From Desulfovibrio aminophilus DSM 12254 (GTDB taxonomy: Bacteria; Desulfobacterota; Desulfovibrionia; Desulfovibrionales; Desulfovibrionaceae): a stretch of DNA of 64,000 nt. A model generated the notes under the pieces. That model saw only the letters and a list, made by a program, of their open reading frames with translations, did no database searches and had not been told where the DNA came from. A program made the position numbers and the translations under genes. The stretch lies in contig NZ_KE383875.1 in the NCBI RefSeq assembly GCF_000422565.1, forward strand, positions 343,545 through 407,544. The letters run 5' to 3'. Positions 9,379 to 19,175 of this stretch are shown piece by piece. Each line of letters begins with the position of its first letter. Position 1 is the stretch's first letter.

Positions 9379-10125
9379 ATGAAACGCATTCTTTCCCTGT
9401 TCCTCGCCGCCGCTCTGCTGGTCTCCTTCGCGGGAGCAGCCTCGGCCAAGAAACTCATCGTGGCCACGGACACCAACTTCCCGCCCTTCGAATTCAAGGA
9501 TCCGGCCTCCGGCAAGCACACCGGCTTCGACGTGGAGCTGTGGGACGCCATCGCCAAGAAGATCGGCGCGGAGTACGACCTCCAGCCCATGGACTTCAAC
9601 GGCATCATTCCCGGCCTCCAGTCCGGCCAGATCGACGTGGGCATCGCGGGCATGACCATCAAGCCCGAGCGCGCCAAGGTCGTGGACTTCTCCGACCCCT
9701 ACTACAACGCGGGCCTGCTCATCCTGGTCAAGAGCGACAACAAGGACATCACGGACGTGAAGAGCCTGGCCGGCAAGGTCGTCTCCACGAAGCTCGGCAC
9801 CACCAGCGAGGACTTCGTGAAGAAGGAGGCCGGAGCCAAGGACGTGAAGCTCTTCCCGAACAACGACGCCATGTTCATGGAGCTGCTCTCCGGCGGCGCC
9901 GACGCCGTGGTCTTCGACTCCCCGGTGGTCTCCGACTTCATGCGCACCGCGGGCAAGGGCCAGGTCAAGGTCGTCGGCCCCCTGTACCAGGGCCAGTCCT
10001 ACGGCATCGCCTTCCCCAAGGGCAGCGGCCTGAAGGCCAAGGCCGACGCGGCCCTGAAGGCCCTCAAGGACAGCGGCGCCTACCGCACCCTGTATATGAA
10101 GTGGTTCGGCACGGAGCCGAAGTAA
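9379..10125 (+). CDS. glnH: Polar amino acid (glutamine-type) ABC transporter binding protein
   Basis: Periplasmic binding protein of 248 residues. It starts MKRILSLFLAAALLVSFAGAASA, a Sec signal peptide, then KKLIVATDTNFPPFEF, the usual family-3 solute-binding opening. The motif GFDVELWDAIAKKIG, the ligand loop GIAGMTIKPERAKVVDFSDPYY and the C-terminal GIAFPKGS match GlnH. The chosen ATG has GGAG eight bases upstream; the open frame extends further 5' but without a signal. Genes for permease and ATPase follow in the usual GlnHPQ order. Glutamine is the best guess, but related polar amino acids cannot be excluded. Confidence 0.88.
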   Translation: MKRILSLFLAAALLVSFAGAASAKKLIVATDTNFPPFEFKDPASGKHTGFDVELWDAIAKKIGAEYDLQPMDFNGIIPGLQSGQIDVGIAGMTIKPERAKVVDFSDPYYNAGLLILVKSDNKDITDVKSLAGKVVSTKLGTTSEDFVKKEAGAKDVKLFPNNDAMFMELLSGGADAVVFDSPVVSDFMRTAGKGQVKVVGPLYQGQSYGIAFPKGSGLKAKADAALKALKDSGAYRTLYMKWFGTEPK

Positions 10126-10141
10126 CCCCAACGCCTTTCAC

Positions 10142-10179
10142 GACCGAGGCCCGGACGCCTAGGCGTCCGGGCCTCGGTC
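10142..10179 (+). repeat. Perfect 38-base palindrome between glnH and glnP
   Basis: Bases 10142-10179 are perfectly self-complementary about a central CCTAGG. No T-run follows, so it is more likely an intercistronic stem that slows 3' exonucleases and raises the level of the upstream binding-protein message than a full terminator. Such stems are known between binding-protein and permease genes (e.g. in mal and his operons). Confidence 0.75.
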
Positions 10180-10200
10180 CCGCCTTGAGACGAGGTTCCC

Positions 10201-10866
10201 ATGGCCTTTCAGTTTGAACCAAGCGTGGTCATCGAGACTTTTCCCATGCTCATGCGCGGGCTGAAGTTCACCGTGCTCATCACGGTGGGCGGCCTGAGCT
10301 TCGGCTTCCTCCTGGGAGCCCTCTTCGGGCTCATGAAACTGGCCCGCTCCCCCTGGCCCCGCAAGCTGGCCGGAGCCTACATCGAGACCATCCGGGGCAC
10401 GCCCATGCTCGTGCAGGCCATGTTCCTGTATTACGGCGTGCCCATGGCCCTGGGCATCCGCATCCACCCCCTGCTGGCGGGCGGCCTCGTCATCGCCGTC
10501 AACTCCGGGGCCTACATCGCGGAGATCGTGCGCGGAGCCATCCAGTCCATCCATTCGGGCCAGACCGAGGCCGGACGCTCCATCGGCCTCACCGGCTTCC
10601 AGACCATGCGCTACATCATCTGGCCCCAGGCCTTCCGGCGCATGATCCCGCCCCTGGGCAACCAGTTCATCATCAGCCTCAAGGACACCTCCCTGCTCAT
10701 GGTCATCGGCGTCGGCGAACTGCTGCGCACCGGCCAGGAGATCGTGGCCGTGAACTTCCGGGCCTTCGAGGTCTATCTGGCCGTGGCCCTGGTCTACCTC
10801 GTCATGACCCTGAGCATCGCCGAGGCTCTGAAGCGGCTGGAGCGCCGCCTGCGCATCCGCCAGTAA
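10201..10866 (+). CDS. glnP: Polar amino acid ABC transporter permease
   Basis: Inner-membrane permease of 221 residues in the HisM/GlnP family with about five membrane helices. The EAA loop that docks the ATPase is visible as [20 protein letters not shown] near residues 121-140. The N-terminal [11 protein letters not shown] signature is near residue 62. It follows glnH after the palindromic stem and precedes the ATPase by 10 bases. A homodimer is the usual arrangement for GlnP. Confidence 0.9.
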   Translation: MAFQFEPSVVIETFPMLMRGLKFTVLITVGGLSFGFLLGALFGLMKLARSPWPRKLAGAYIETIRGTPMLVQAMFLYYGVPMALGIRIHPLLAGGLVIAVNSGAYIAEIVRGAIQSIHSGQTEAGRSIGLTGFQTMRYIIWPQAFRRMIPPLGNQFIISLKDTSLLMVIGVGELLRTGQEIVAVNFRAFEVYLAVALVYLVMTLSIAEALKRLERRLRIRQ

Positions 10867-10876
10867 GGATCATCGC

Positions 10877-11605
<729 letters not shown>

Positions 11606-11611
11606 CATCGG

Positions 11612-11638
11612 GGCCCGGCCACGCCGGGCCTTTTCTTT
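11612..11638 (+). terminator. Intrinsic terminator of the glutamine-importer operon
   Basis: Stem GGCCCGGC / GCCGGGCC with loop CAC (11620-11622) is followed by TTTTCTTT. It begins 7 bases after the glnQ stop codon. Confidence 0.88.
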
Positions 11639-11769
11639 ATCCCCCGCGCCTTTTCCGCCCCGGGCCCGACTTCCCGCTTGCGCCCGCATTCCCCTGTAGA
11701 TAGAGTGCCTTACCATCAGAGGCCCGGCGCGACGCGGACGGGCCCACACCTTTGGCAAGCGAGGCCAAC

Positions 11770-13101
11770 ATGGGATTCAGCCTCAAGGACATCCTCCACG
11801 GCAACGCCCGCCAGCTCCTGCGGCTGGAGACCGATCCCGGGCTGGGCTGCACCGAACCGGCGGCCATCGGACTCTGCGCCGCCACCGCCGCCGCCCTGCT
11901 CCCCCCGGGCTCGGCCATCGAGTCCGTGCGGGTGGAGACCGACCCGAACATCTACAAGAACGCCATGGGCGTCATCGTGCCCAACTCGGGCTCCGAGTCC
12001 GGGGTCGCCCTGGCGGCGGCCATGGGCGCGGCGGCCGGCGACCCGGCGAAAAAACTCCAGGTCTTCGCCTCCGTGGCCTCCGAGGGTCTGGAGCGGGCCA
12101 AGGCCCTGCTCCGCGCGGGCAAGGTTCAGGCGGGCATCGCCCCGGATGTCCAGGGCCTGTTCGTCAAGGTCACGCTGACCTCCGACGGCCATGAAGCCAC
12201 AGCCACGGTGGCCGGACGCCACGACCGGGTGGTGGCCCGCACCCTGGACGGCAAGGAGCTGGGCGGCGACGCCTGCGACGGCGGCGGCGCGTCCGACGGG
12301 GGGCTGGAGGGCCTGGAGCAATGGCTCCTGGGCCTGACTCTGGACGACCTCGTGGACCTGGTGGACGGCATGGACGCCACGGACCTGAATTACATCCGCG
12401 AGGGCCTGGCCCTGAACGAGGCCCTGGTGGAATACGGCCTGGCCCACGGGCCGGGCATCGGCGTGGGCCGCGCCCAGCTCGGGCTCCTGCGCCAGGGCCT
12501 GCTCAAGAAGGACGTCTGCGTCTGGGCCGGCATCCGCACCGCCTCGGGCATCGACTCGCGCATGGGCGGCGTGCCCCTGCCGGCCATGACTCTGGCGGGA
12601 TCGGGCAACCAGTGCATCGCCTCGGGCATCCCCGTGGCCTCGGCCGCCGAATTCGCGGCCGTGGAGGACAAGGATCTCATGCCCCGGGCGGTCATGCTCA
12701 GCTATCTCGTGACCTGCTCCATCAAGATCGGCGTCGGGCGGCTCTCCGCGCTCTGCGGCAGCGGCGTGGCCGGAGGCGCGGGCGTGGCCGCGGCCACGGC
12801 CTACCTCTTCGGCGGCACGGTGGAGAAGATCGGCGGAGCGGTGAAGAACCACATCGCCTGCTCCTGCCCGGTGGCCTGCGACGGAGCCAAGACCGGCTGC
12901 GCCCTGAAGGTCGGGGAGATGGTCGCCTCGGCCGTGAAGAGCGGGCTCCTGGCCCTGGGCGGCTGCATCGTCCGGGGCACCGACGGCGTGGTGGACCCGA
13001 GCGCCGAGCAGACCATGCGCAACCTGGGGCTGGTGGCCCGCAAGGGCCTGGCCGGACTGGACCCTGTGATCCTGGACATCATGCTCAACAAGAAACTCTA
13101 G
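11770..13101 (+). CDS. cyuA: L-cysteine desulfidase-type protein (CyuA/YhaM, UPF0597 family)
   Basis: Probable iron-sulfur enzyme that degrades L-cysteine to pyruvate, ammonia and sulfide. The 443 residues begin with the family motif GLGCTEPAAIGL. The C-terminal half carries a cysteine cluster CSCPVACDGAKTGC near residues 361-374, which with the N-terminal Cys can ligate a 4Fe-4S cluster, as in the serine dehydratase/CyuA superfamily. The ATG at 11770 is preferred over a TTG at 11752 because GAGG lies at 11761-11764. Ten bases downstream is an HAAAP-family permease gene, the same pairing as E. coli cyuA and cyuP. Serine dehydratase activity is the main alternative. Confidence 0.8.
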   Translation: MGFSLKDILHGNARQLLRLETDPGLGCTEPAAIGLCAATAAALLPPGSAIESVRVETDPNIYKNAMGVIVPNSGSESGVALAAAMGAAAGDPAKKLQVFASVASEGLERAKALLRAGKVQAGIAPDVQGLFVKVTLTSDGHEATATVAGRHDRVVARTLDGKELGGDACDGGGASDGGLEGLEQWLLGLTLDDLVDLVDGMDATDLNYIREGLALNEALVEYGLAHGPGIGVGRAQLGLLRQGLLKKDVCVWAGIRTASGIDSRMGGVPLPAMTLAGSGNQCIASGIPVASAAEFAAVEDKDLMPRAVMLSYLVTCSIKIGVGRLSALCGSGVAGGAGVAAATAYLFGGTVEKIGGAVKNHIACSCPVACDGAKTGCALKVGEMVASAVKSGLLALGGCIVRGTDGVVDPSAEQTMRNLGLVARKGLAGLDPVILDIMLNKKL

Positions 13102-13110
13102 GAGCGCCAC

Positions 13111-14331
13111 ATGGCCGCGACCACCGGCAAGGCCTCCGTGCCGACCATGTCCCTGCTCGTCACGGGCAATCTCCTGGGTGCGGGAATCCTGGCCCTGCCC
13201 GTGAACCTGGGCCCGGCGGGCATGATCCCGGCGGCCGCTGGCATCGTCCTGGTCTGGGCCATCATGCTGGCCAGCGCCTGGATCCTGGTCGGCCAGGACG
13301 ATCTCGTCCAGGGCGACTCCGGCGGACTGCCTTCCTTCTTCGGCGCCAAGATGGGCCCGGCGGCCAAGTGGCTGGCCGTGGCGGCGGACCTCGTCGTGTT
13401 CTACGGCGTGCTCACGGCCTACCTCACGGGCACCACCACCATCCTCACCAACCTGTTCATTCTGCCCGTGTCCAAGCCCGTGGCCACCCTGGCCTACTTC
13501 GTCATCGTGGCCGGACTCACCGGCTTCGGCATGAGCCTTTTGCGGCGCTGCAACACGGTCATCCTGGTCTGCATGGGCCTGACCTTCTCGGCCATGGTGG
13601 CCATGACCCTGGGCCACGTGGAGCCGGCCCGGGCCTTGCCCATGCGCTGGGGGTTCCTGCCCGCGGCCATGCCCGTGGCCCTGACCGCCTTCCTGTTCCA
13701 CAACCTCATCCCGACGCTCTGCCGGGAGATGGGCGACCGCGCGGCCGTCCGGAGAGCCGTCCTCTACGGCTCGCTCATCGGCCTGGCCATGAACCTGGCC
13801 TGGACCGGAGCCGTGTTCTGCTCCCTGCCCATGCAGGGCCCGGAGAGCATTTCCCTGCTCTGGGCCTACAAGGCCAACCTTCCGGCCACGGTGCCCCTGT
13901 CCCTGCTGCTCGACTCCAAGCTCTTCACGAACATCGGGCTGATCTTCGCCATCCTGTCCATGAGCGCGGCCTTCCTGGCCAACGGCACAGCACTCCAGGA
14001 CTTCCTTCTGGACCTGACCAGCACCTATCTGCGCACACGCAGCAAGATCCTCATCTGGGCCCTGGCCTTCCTGCCTCCGCTCCTGGTTTCGATCTTCTAT
14101 CCGGGAATCTTCCTGACGGCCATGAACCTGGTGGGCGGGGTGGGCATCTGCCTGCTCTTCGGCGTGTTGCCGGGCTTTCTCCTGCTGCGCCAGGCCACGG
14201 GCCCCAAGCGGATTCTGGCCGTGGCCCTGCTGGTTCTGTTCGGCGCGGTGCTCGTGTTCGAATTAGGCCAGGAACTGGGCCTGACCAACATCCACCCGGA
14301 CGTGGAGTACTGGACCCAGTTCGTGAACTGA
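13111..14331 (+). CDS. HAAAP/STP-family amino acid permease, probable cysteine or serine importer
   Basis: Inner-membrane transporter of 406 residues with about eleven hydrophobic helices. The N-terminal VTGNLLGAGILALPVNLG near residue 12 is the first-helix signature of the hydroxy/aromatic amino acid permease family (TnaB, SdaC, YhaO/CyuP). It lies 10 bases after the cysteine desulfidase gene, so it probably imports the substrate of that enzyme. The substrate is inferred from the partner, not from binding residues. Confidence 0.8.
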   Translation: MAATTGKASVPTMSLLVTGNLLGAGILALPVNLGPAGMIPAAAGIVLVWAIMLASAWILVGQDDLVQGDSGGLPSFFGAKMGPAAKWLAVAADLVVFYGVLTAYLTGTTTILTNLFILPVSKPVATLAYFVIVAGLTGFGMSLLRRCNTVILVCMGLTFSAMVAMTLGHVEPARALPMRWGFLPAAMPVALTAFLFHNLIPTLCREMGDRAAVRRAVLYGSLIGLAMNLAWTGAVFCSLPMQGPESISLLWAYKANLPATVPLSLLLDSKLFTNIGLIFAILSMSAAFLANGTALQDFLLDLTSTYLRTRSKILIWALAFLPPLLVSIFYPGIFLTAMNLVGGVGICLLFGVLPGFLLLRQATGPKRILAVALLVLFGAVLVFELGQELGLTNIHPDVEYWTQFVN

Positions 14332-14347
14332 CCCCCATACGACGCGA

Positions 14348-14391
14348 AAAGGCCCCGGAACCCCACGACGGCGGATCCCGGGGCCTTTCTT
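14348..14391 (+). terminator. Bidirectional terminator between the cysteine module and hisC
   Basis: Arms AAAGGCCCCGG (14348-14358) and CCGGGGCCTTT (14378-14388) form an 11-base-pair stem with a 19-base loop, A-rich before and T-rich after. It separates two convergent genes and can serve both strands. Confidence 0.75.
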
Positions 14392-14411
14392 CCCGTCTCC
14401 GGCTCCAGGGC

Positions 14412-15524
14412 TCAGGCCCCGCGCAGAACCTCGGCCAAGGCGGCCGTGAATTCCTCCATGACCGGGGCGAGGCCCAGGGTCACGCGGATCCAGTTGGGAA
14501 AACGGAAGCCGGTCATGGTCCGCACCATGACGCCCCGACGCATGAGTTTGCGGTAGAGGAGCGTGTCCGGGAGCTTCGTGCGCAGCATGAGGAAGTTGCC
14601 CTCCCCGCCGATGTGCTCCAGGCCCAGGTCCACGCAGGCGCGGCGCACGATCTCCCGGGCGGCGGCGACCATCTCGCGGGTGGCCTTCATGTGCCCGCCG
14701 TCGTCTTCCACGGCGGCCCGGGCCGCCTCCTGGCCCAGGGTGTTCACCGAGTAAACCACATGGGTCCGGCGGATGAGGTCCACCACCTCCGGCGCGCCGC
14801 AGAGGTAGCCCACGCGCAGGGCCGCCAGCCCGTACATCTTGGAGAAGGTGCGGAAGACCACCACGTTGGGATGCCGCTCCAGCAGGTCCATGCCGTCCGG
14901 GAATCCGGGCGTGTCCACGAACTCCCGGTAGGCCTCGTCCACCACCACCAGAGCCCGGCCGCCCACGGCGGCCAGGAAGCGCTCCATGCGCCCCTCGTCC
15001 CACCACGTCCCGGTGGGATTGTTGGGGTTGCAGACGAAGAAGATCTTGGTCCGGCCGTCGGCGGCGGCCAGCATCCCCTCGGGGTCGAAGCCCCAGTCCC
15101 TGAGCGGGGCCAGGCGTGCCTGGAAACCCGAGAAGTCGGCCACCCACTCGTAGACCGCGAAGGTCTTGTCCGCGGTCACGATGTTGTCGCCCGGGCCGCA
15201 GAAGGCCTTGATCACGCTGGCGATGACCTCGCAGGAGCCGTTGCCCACCAGGAAGCGGTCCGGGTCCTTGCCGAAGGCCCGGCCCAGGGCCTGTCGCAGG
15301 AGGTAGGAATCGCCGCTGGGGTAGATGGCCGCGCGGGGCGGGGCGAACTCCGCGATGACGGCCCGGGACGCGGGCGTCGGGCCCAGGGCGTTCTCGTTGT
15401 TGTTCAGCCGGTGCAGATGCGTGACGCCGTACTGACGCGCCAGAATGGGATCGGGGCGGCTGGGGGTGTAGGCCTGGAAGCCCCGGACATACTCCGGGGC
15501 CAGATCAACGAGGCTGGGGGTCAT
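14412..15524 (-). CDS. hisC: Histidinol-phosphate aminotransferase-like PLP enzyme
   Basis: Fold-type I aminotransferase of 370 residues, converting imidazole-acetol phosphate and glutamate to histidinol phosphate. HisC features include LNNNENALGP near residue 40, NPNNPTG near 175 and the PLP-lysine motif FSKMYGLAALRVGY near 233. The start at 15524 overlaps the preceding gene by 20 bases and has only a poor ribosome-binding site, so it is probably coupled to that gene. Its place at the end of a signalling operon (binding protein, SpoIIE phosphatase, anti-sigma-like/GNAT protein) rather than in a his cluster is unusual. It may act on another aromatic or imidazole substrate. Confidence 0.82.
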   Translation of the reverse strand: MTPSLVDLAPEYVRGFQAYTPSRPDPILARQYGVTHLHRLNNNENALGPTPASRAVIAEFAPPRAAIYPSGDSYLLRQALGRAFGKDPDRFLVGNGSCEVIASVIKAFCGPGDNIVTADKTFAVYEWVADFSGFQARLAPLRDWGFDPEGMLAAADGRTKIFFVCNPNNPTGTWWDEGRMERFLAAVGGRALVVVDEAYREFVDTPGFPDGMDLLERHPNVVVFRTFSKMYGLAALRVGYLCGAPEVVDLIRRTHVVYSVNTLGQEAARAAVEDDGGHMKATREMVAAAREIVRRACVDLGLEHIGGEGNFLMLRTKLPDTLLYRKLMRRGVMVRTMTGFRFPNWIRVTLGLAPVMEEFTAALAEVLRGA

Positions 15525-16812
15525 GCTCGAAGACCGCCTCGTCGGACACGCCGGAATGGGGCAACACCAGCCGGGGAGTGAACCCGGCCGCCAGCAGCGC
15601 CGGGGTCATGGCCGCCTGCCAGGACCAGGCCATGTCCAGGTAGAAAAGGATGTCCGGGATTCCCTCCCGCCGCAACGCCTCCACGTGCCGCCCGAGATTT
15701 TCGGCCAGATCCCGGCCCCCCAGCAGGGGCCGCAGCACGGCCAGCCCGCGCCGCAGGTCCAGCTCCGTGGAGAGCAGGGAGTGCTCGCGTTCCCGGCCCT
15801 CGTCGGGGTCCGGGGACAGGATGTCGCGCATGAAGGCCAGGCGGTCGTACTCGCGCTCCAGAAAGGAGGCCAGGTCCGGGTGGGCCCAGACCGCCGCGCC
15901 CTCATCCTCACGCAGGGAGCGGTAGAAGGCGGCCTGCTCGGCCACCTCGCCCCCGGCCGTGAAGAACAGCGACCCGAGGGGCTCGAAGTACTCGGCCGGC
16001 AGATCGGCGGTGGGTCGTTCGCTCACGGCGCAGACGGCCTTGGTGCGCGCCACTCGGGCCAGGAATCCCTCCGCCAGCAGGCGGCCGATCTCCGGCCCGC
16101 GCTCGGGGTCCAAAACATAGGGCCCGGAAAAGAGCACTCCCTGTCCGCCCGGGGAACGCCAGAGCAGGAGCCCGGCCGGACGGCCGCCGGAGTCGGTGAC
16201 GGCCAAGGCCGAATAGAGGCCCGCCTCGACCATGTCCACCAACCGGCCCGGGTTGAAGAAACCCTTGGGGCAGAGCCGCGCGGGATAGCGCCCGGCCGCC
16301 AGCATGGCCGCGTGGCGCAGGGTCTCGGAGGTCGGAGCCTCGGAGAGTGTGAACGGCGGCGTCAGCTTCGGCGTCTCGCGCAACGCCTCGGCCGCTGGAT
16401 ATTCGCGGTCCACCTCGGCGGCGAGCAGGACGTCGTCCTTGCCCAAGAGGGTCAGGCGGCAGCGGTCGGTGAAGCGCGCGGCCAAAACGAGGCCCATCTC
16501 TCCACCGTCGCCGGGGGCCACCCCGGCGGCGTAGTTCAACGCCCGCAGATCCAGGTGCTCGGCCCGGAAGCGGAATTCCGCCCGCGCGGCCGGTCCCAGG
16601 CGGCGCAGGGTCAGGCCCAACGGCTCGTCCCGGCGCGCCTCGCGGCGCAGATATTCGAAGAACTCCTCCACGGCCAGGGCCAGCCGGGGCACACGCGCCT
16701 CGCCCAGGCCGAAGGCCCGTCCGGCGGCCTCGGCGGCGGCCACGGCCACGGACAGGAATTCCGCCTCGGGCGGCAGTTCCAGCTTGAGAATCCCTTCCAT
16801 CGCCGCGTTCAC
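15505..16812 (-). CDS. Anti-sigma-factor-like ATPase domain fused to a GNAT-like domain
   Basis: A 435-residue soluble protein with no firm family name. Residues 1-130 resemble an RsbW/SpoIIAB-type kinase-like domain: RLALAVEEFFEYL stands where the N-box usually reads ALxEALxNAxxH, and GGEMGLVLAARFTDRCRL resembles the G-box GGxGLxLIxxLxD. The key N-box Asn is missing, so kinase activity is doubtful. From about residue 150 the sequence looks like an acetyltransferase-type fold (GLYSALAVTDSGGRPAGLLLW, then GRLLAEGFLARVA). The GTG start at 16812 is chosen for AAGGAGG at 16818-16824. It lies between the SpoIIE phosphatase gene and hisC. I infer a partner-switch component; the GNAT assignment is tentative. 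Confidence 0.5.
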   Translation of the reverse strand: MNAAMEGILKLELPPEAEFLSVAVAAAEAAGRAFGLGEARVPRLALAVEEFFEYLRREARRDEPLGLTLRRLGPAARAEFRFRAEHLDLRALNYAAGVAPGDGGEMGLVLAARFTDRCRLTLLGKDDVLLAAEVDREYPAAEALRETPKLTPPFTLSEAPTSETLRHAAMLAAGRYPARLCPKGFFNPGRLVDMVEAGLYSALAVTDSGGRPAGLLLWRSPGGQGVLFSGPYVLDPERGPEIGRLLAEGFLARVARTKAVCAVSERPTADLPAEYFEPLGSLFFTAGGEVAEQAAFYRSLREDEGAAVWAHPDLASFLEREYDRLAFMRDILSPDPDEGREREHSLLSTELDLRRGLAVLRPLLGGRDLAENLGRHVEALRREGIPDILFYLDMAWSWQAAMTPALLAAGFTPRLVLPHSGVSDEAVFEHDPQPR

Positions 16813-16823
16813 CCGATCCTCCT

Positions 16824-19175
16824 TCAGCCGAAGGCCAGGACGAGGACGTTGGCCTCGCCCCGGCGCTCGTAGCGCGCGTGCGAGGTCACGGTCTTGATGA
16901 AGAACACGCCGAGACCTCCCGGCTCACGCTCGTCCAGCCCGGCCGTCAGGTCCGGCACGGCGGCCTCGGACAGGGGGTCGTAGACGCCGCCCCAGTCCGT
17001 GATGCTCAGGGCGAAAGCCCCGGGCTCGCCGGACAGCGGGCAGGCCACCTCCACCTCGCCCTGCCCCCCGGGATAGGCGTAGTGGAAGATGTTGACCAAG
17101 GCCTCCTCCAGGGCCAGCTCCACCTTGGAGAGGGCCTCCGGAGGCAGATGCCCGGCAGCGCGCTCGATCACGAAGACCCGCAGCGGCTCCAGGCTTTCCA
17201 TGACGGCGGGCAGCCGCAAAGCCTGGGTTCCGCCGGTCAGGTCGCGCACCTCGCCGCCCTGGAAGCGCAGGGCCAGCATGGTGATGTCGTCGGACTGCTC
17301 GGCCCCGCCGGTGAAGGCTGCCACCGAGACGCCCACGGCGTCGATGACCTCCCGGGCGGGGCGGCCGGGGAGTCCGGCCAGGGTCTGGAGCAGACGATCC
17401 TCGCCGTAGAGTTCCTCGGCCCCGTTCATGGCCTCGGTGACGCCGTCGGTGTAGACGAAGAGCGTGTCCCCGGGATTCATGACGAAGCGTTCGGTGGTGT
17501 AGCGGACGCCGGGCATGGCTCCGGCCACGGGCTCGCGCAGCACGGGCAGCCAGCCCGTCTCCCCGCCGGCCCGGACGAACACCGGCGGGTTGTGCCCGGC
17601 CGAGGCCCACTCCACCTCGCCGGTGCGGAAGTTCAGAACCGCGCAGAAGATGGTCACGAACATGCAGGAGTCGTTCTCCTCGGCCAGGTCGTCGTTGACC
17701 TTGGAGAGAATCTCGCCGGGGGTGTGGACCTGATCGGCCACGGCCTTCATGAGCGTCTTGGCCACGGCCATGAAGAAGGCGGCCGGGACGCCCTTGCCCG
17801 AGACGTCGCCCACCAGGAAGCAGAAGCGGTCCTCGCCCAGGAGGAAGAAATCGTAGAGGTCGCCGCCAACCTCGCGGGCCGGAACGATGCCCGCGAAGAT
17901 GTCGAACTGGGTATGCTGCGGGAAGGGCGGGAAGATCTTCGGCAGGATGCCCATCTGAATGTCGTGGGCGATGCGCAGCTCGCTCTCGATGCGCTCCTTG
18001 GCGGCCGTGGTGCTGGTCAGGTCTCGGATGTAGTCCTTGAGCGAGGCGGTCATGTGGCCGAAGGCCCGGGTCAGGTCGCGCACCTCGTCGTCGCGCTTCA
18101 CCTCGGGCAGGACCGCGTCCAGATTTCCGGCCGCGATCTCCCCGGTGGCCTGGGAGAGCCGCCGCAGGGGCCGGGTGATGGAGCCGGCGATGATCCCGGC
18201 CAGGGCGGCCAGGGCCAGGAAGCCCGCCACGCCCAGGCCCGTGGTGATGGCGGTCATGCGCCGCACGTCGGTCAGCAGTTCGTCCCGGGGATAGAACACG
18301 CCCAGGGACCAGCCGCTGCTGGGCAGGGGGGCATAGAAAAGAAACCCCGCGCGGCCGGAGGTGGGGCTCACGGCCTCCACGAAACGCGAGCCGCCGCGGA
18401 TCATGTCCCGGCCGACGGCCCGAAGCTCCGAGTCATGCCGCTCCTCGGCAAGGGTGAAGATGGTTTCGTTGAGCACCAGGGACATGTCCGGGTGGGTCAC
18501 ATAGACCCCGCTCTGGGAAACCATGAAGGCGTATCCGGTCTCCAGCACGCGCACCTCGGAGACGATCCGACGCAACCACTCCAGGGACACGTCCACGGTG
18601 ACCACGCCGGTGAAGCGGCGCTCACCGTCCGCCTCGCGCCAGAAGGGCACGGAGTAGGTGGTCATGAGGATGTTGCCGCCCCCCTCGTCGAAATAGGGCT
18701 CGGTCCAGACCGGGCGCAGCAGTTCCCGGGGGAGCTGGTACCAGTCCTGATAGAAATAGCGGTAGGAGTCCCCGCCGAGCATGGTTTCGCGAATGTCGGC
18801 CCCGTCGCGGTAGAGATAGGGGGCGTAATACAGGCTCTTGCCGTCGAAGCCGTAAGGCTCGAAAGCCACGGCCGTGGCGTAGACCTCGGGCGTGTCGGCC
18901 AGGATGCGGCGGCCCAGGCGCAGGATCTCCGGCTTGGACAGGGGCGCGTTCTCCAAGGCGTAGGCCGTGCTCCAGGGCACCTTCTGGAGGGTCGAAAGCA
19001 CGGACTCGATCCGGTTCACCGTGGCCTGGGCCTGGTTGCGCGCGTTCTCCTCGACCTTGTCCAGGATGATGTCCCGGCAGACCTTGTAGGTATATGCCGA
19101 AACCCCGCCGAGGACCGCCGCCGCGCCGAGCAGCACGAGCAGGGCCAGCCGGGGCGCGATGCCGCCGAGCCTCAT
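16824..19175 (-). CDS. Membrane-bound SpoIIE/PP2C phosphatase with Cache sensor, HAMP and C-terminal anti-sigma ATPase domain
   Basis: A 783-residue inner-membrane signalling protein. A first membrane helix lies near residues 10-30, a periplasmic dCache-type sensor at about 35-300 (PWSTAYALE, YRYFYQDWYQLP), a second helix near 310-335 and HAMP at about 335-390. The SpoIIE-type PP2C phosphatase spans about 425-640, with metal-ligand motifs REVGGDLYDFF, VGDVSGKGVPAAFFMA and FVYTDGVTEAMN intact. Residues 655-783 form a HATPase_c domain of the RsbW type with N-box ALEEALVNIFHYAYPGG and G-box PGGLGVFFIKT. Phosphatase and kinase-like modules of a partner-switching pathway are thus on one chain. The start overlaps the upstream binding-protein gene by 4 bases (ATGA). 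Confidence 0.87.
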   Translation of the reverse strand: MRLGGIAPRLALLVLLGAAAVLGGVSAYTYKVCRDIILDKVEENARNQAQATVNRIESVLSTLQKVPWSTAYALENAPLSKPEILRLGRRILADTPEVYATAVAFEPYGFDGKSLYYAPYLYRDGADIRETMLGGDSYRYFYQDWYQLPRELLRPVWTEPYFDEGGGNILMTTYSVPFWREADGERRFTGVVTVDVSLEWLRRIVSEVRVLETGYAFMVSQSGVYVTHPDMSLVLNETIFTLAEERHDSELRAVGRDMIRGGSRFVEAVSPTSGRAGFLFYAPLPSSGWSLGVFYPRDELLTDVRRMTAITTGLGVAGFLALAALAGIIAGSITRPLRRLSQATGEIAAGNLDAVLPEVKRDDEVRDLTRAFGHMTASLKDYIRDLTSTTAAKERIESELRIAHDIQMGILPKIFPPFPQHTQFDIFAGIVPAREVGGDLYDFFLLGEDRFCFLVGDVSGKGVPAAFFMAVAKTLMKAVADQVHTPGEILSKVNDDLAEENDSCMFVTIFCAVLNFRTGEVEWASAGHNPPVFVRAGGETGWLPVLREPVAGAMPGVRYTTERFVMNPGDTLFVYTDGVTEAMNGAEELYGEDRLLQTLAGLPGRPAREVIDAVGVSVAAFTGGAEQSDDITMLALRFQGGEVRDLTGGTQALRLPAVMESLEPLRVFVIERAAGHLPPEALSKVELALEEALVNIFHYAYPGGQGEVEVACPLSGEPGAFALSITDWGGVYDPLSEAAVPDLTAGLDEREPGGLGVFFIKTVTSHARYERRGEANVLVLAFG

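Noticed and set aside
12321..15581. 1086-codon plus-strand open frame across cyuA, the permease and hisC
   Set aside because: It crosses gene borders, and its protein is Gly/Arg/His-rich without motifs. The other frames carry clear families.
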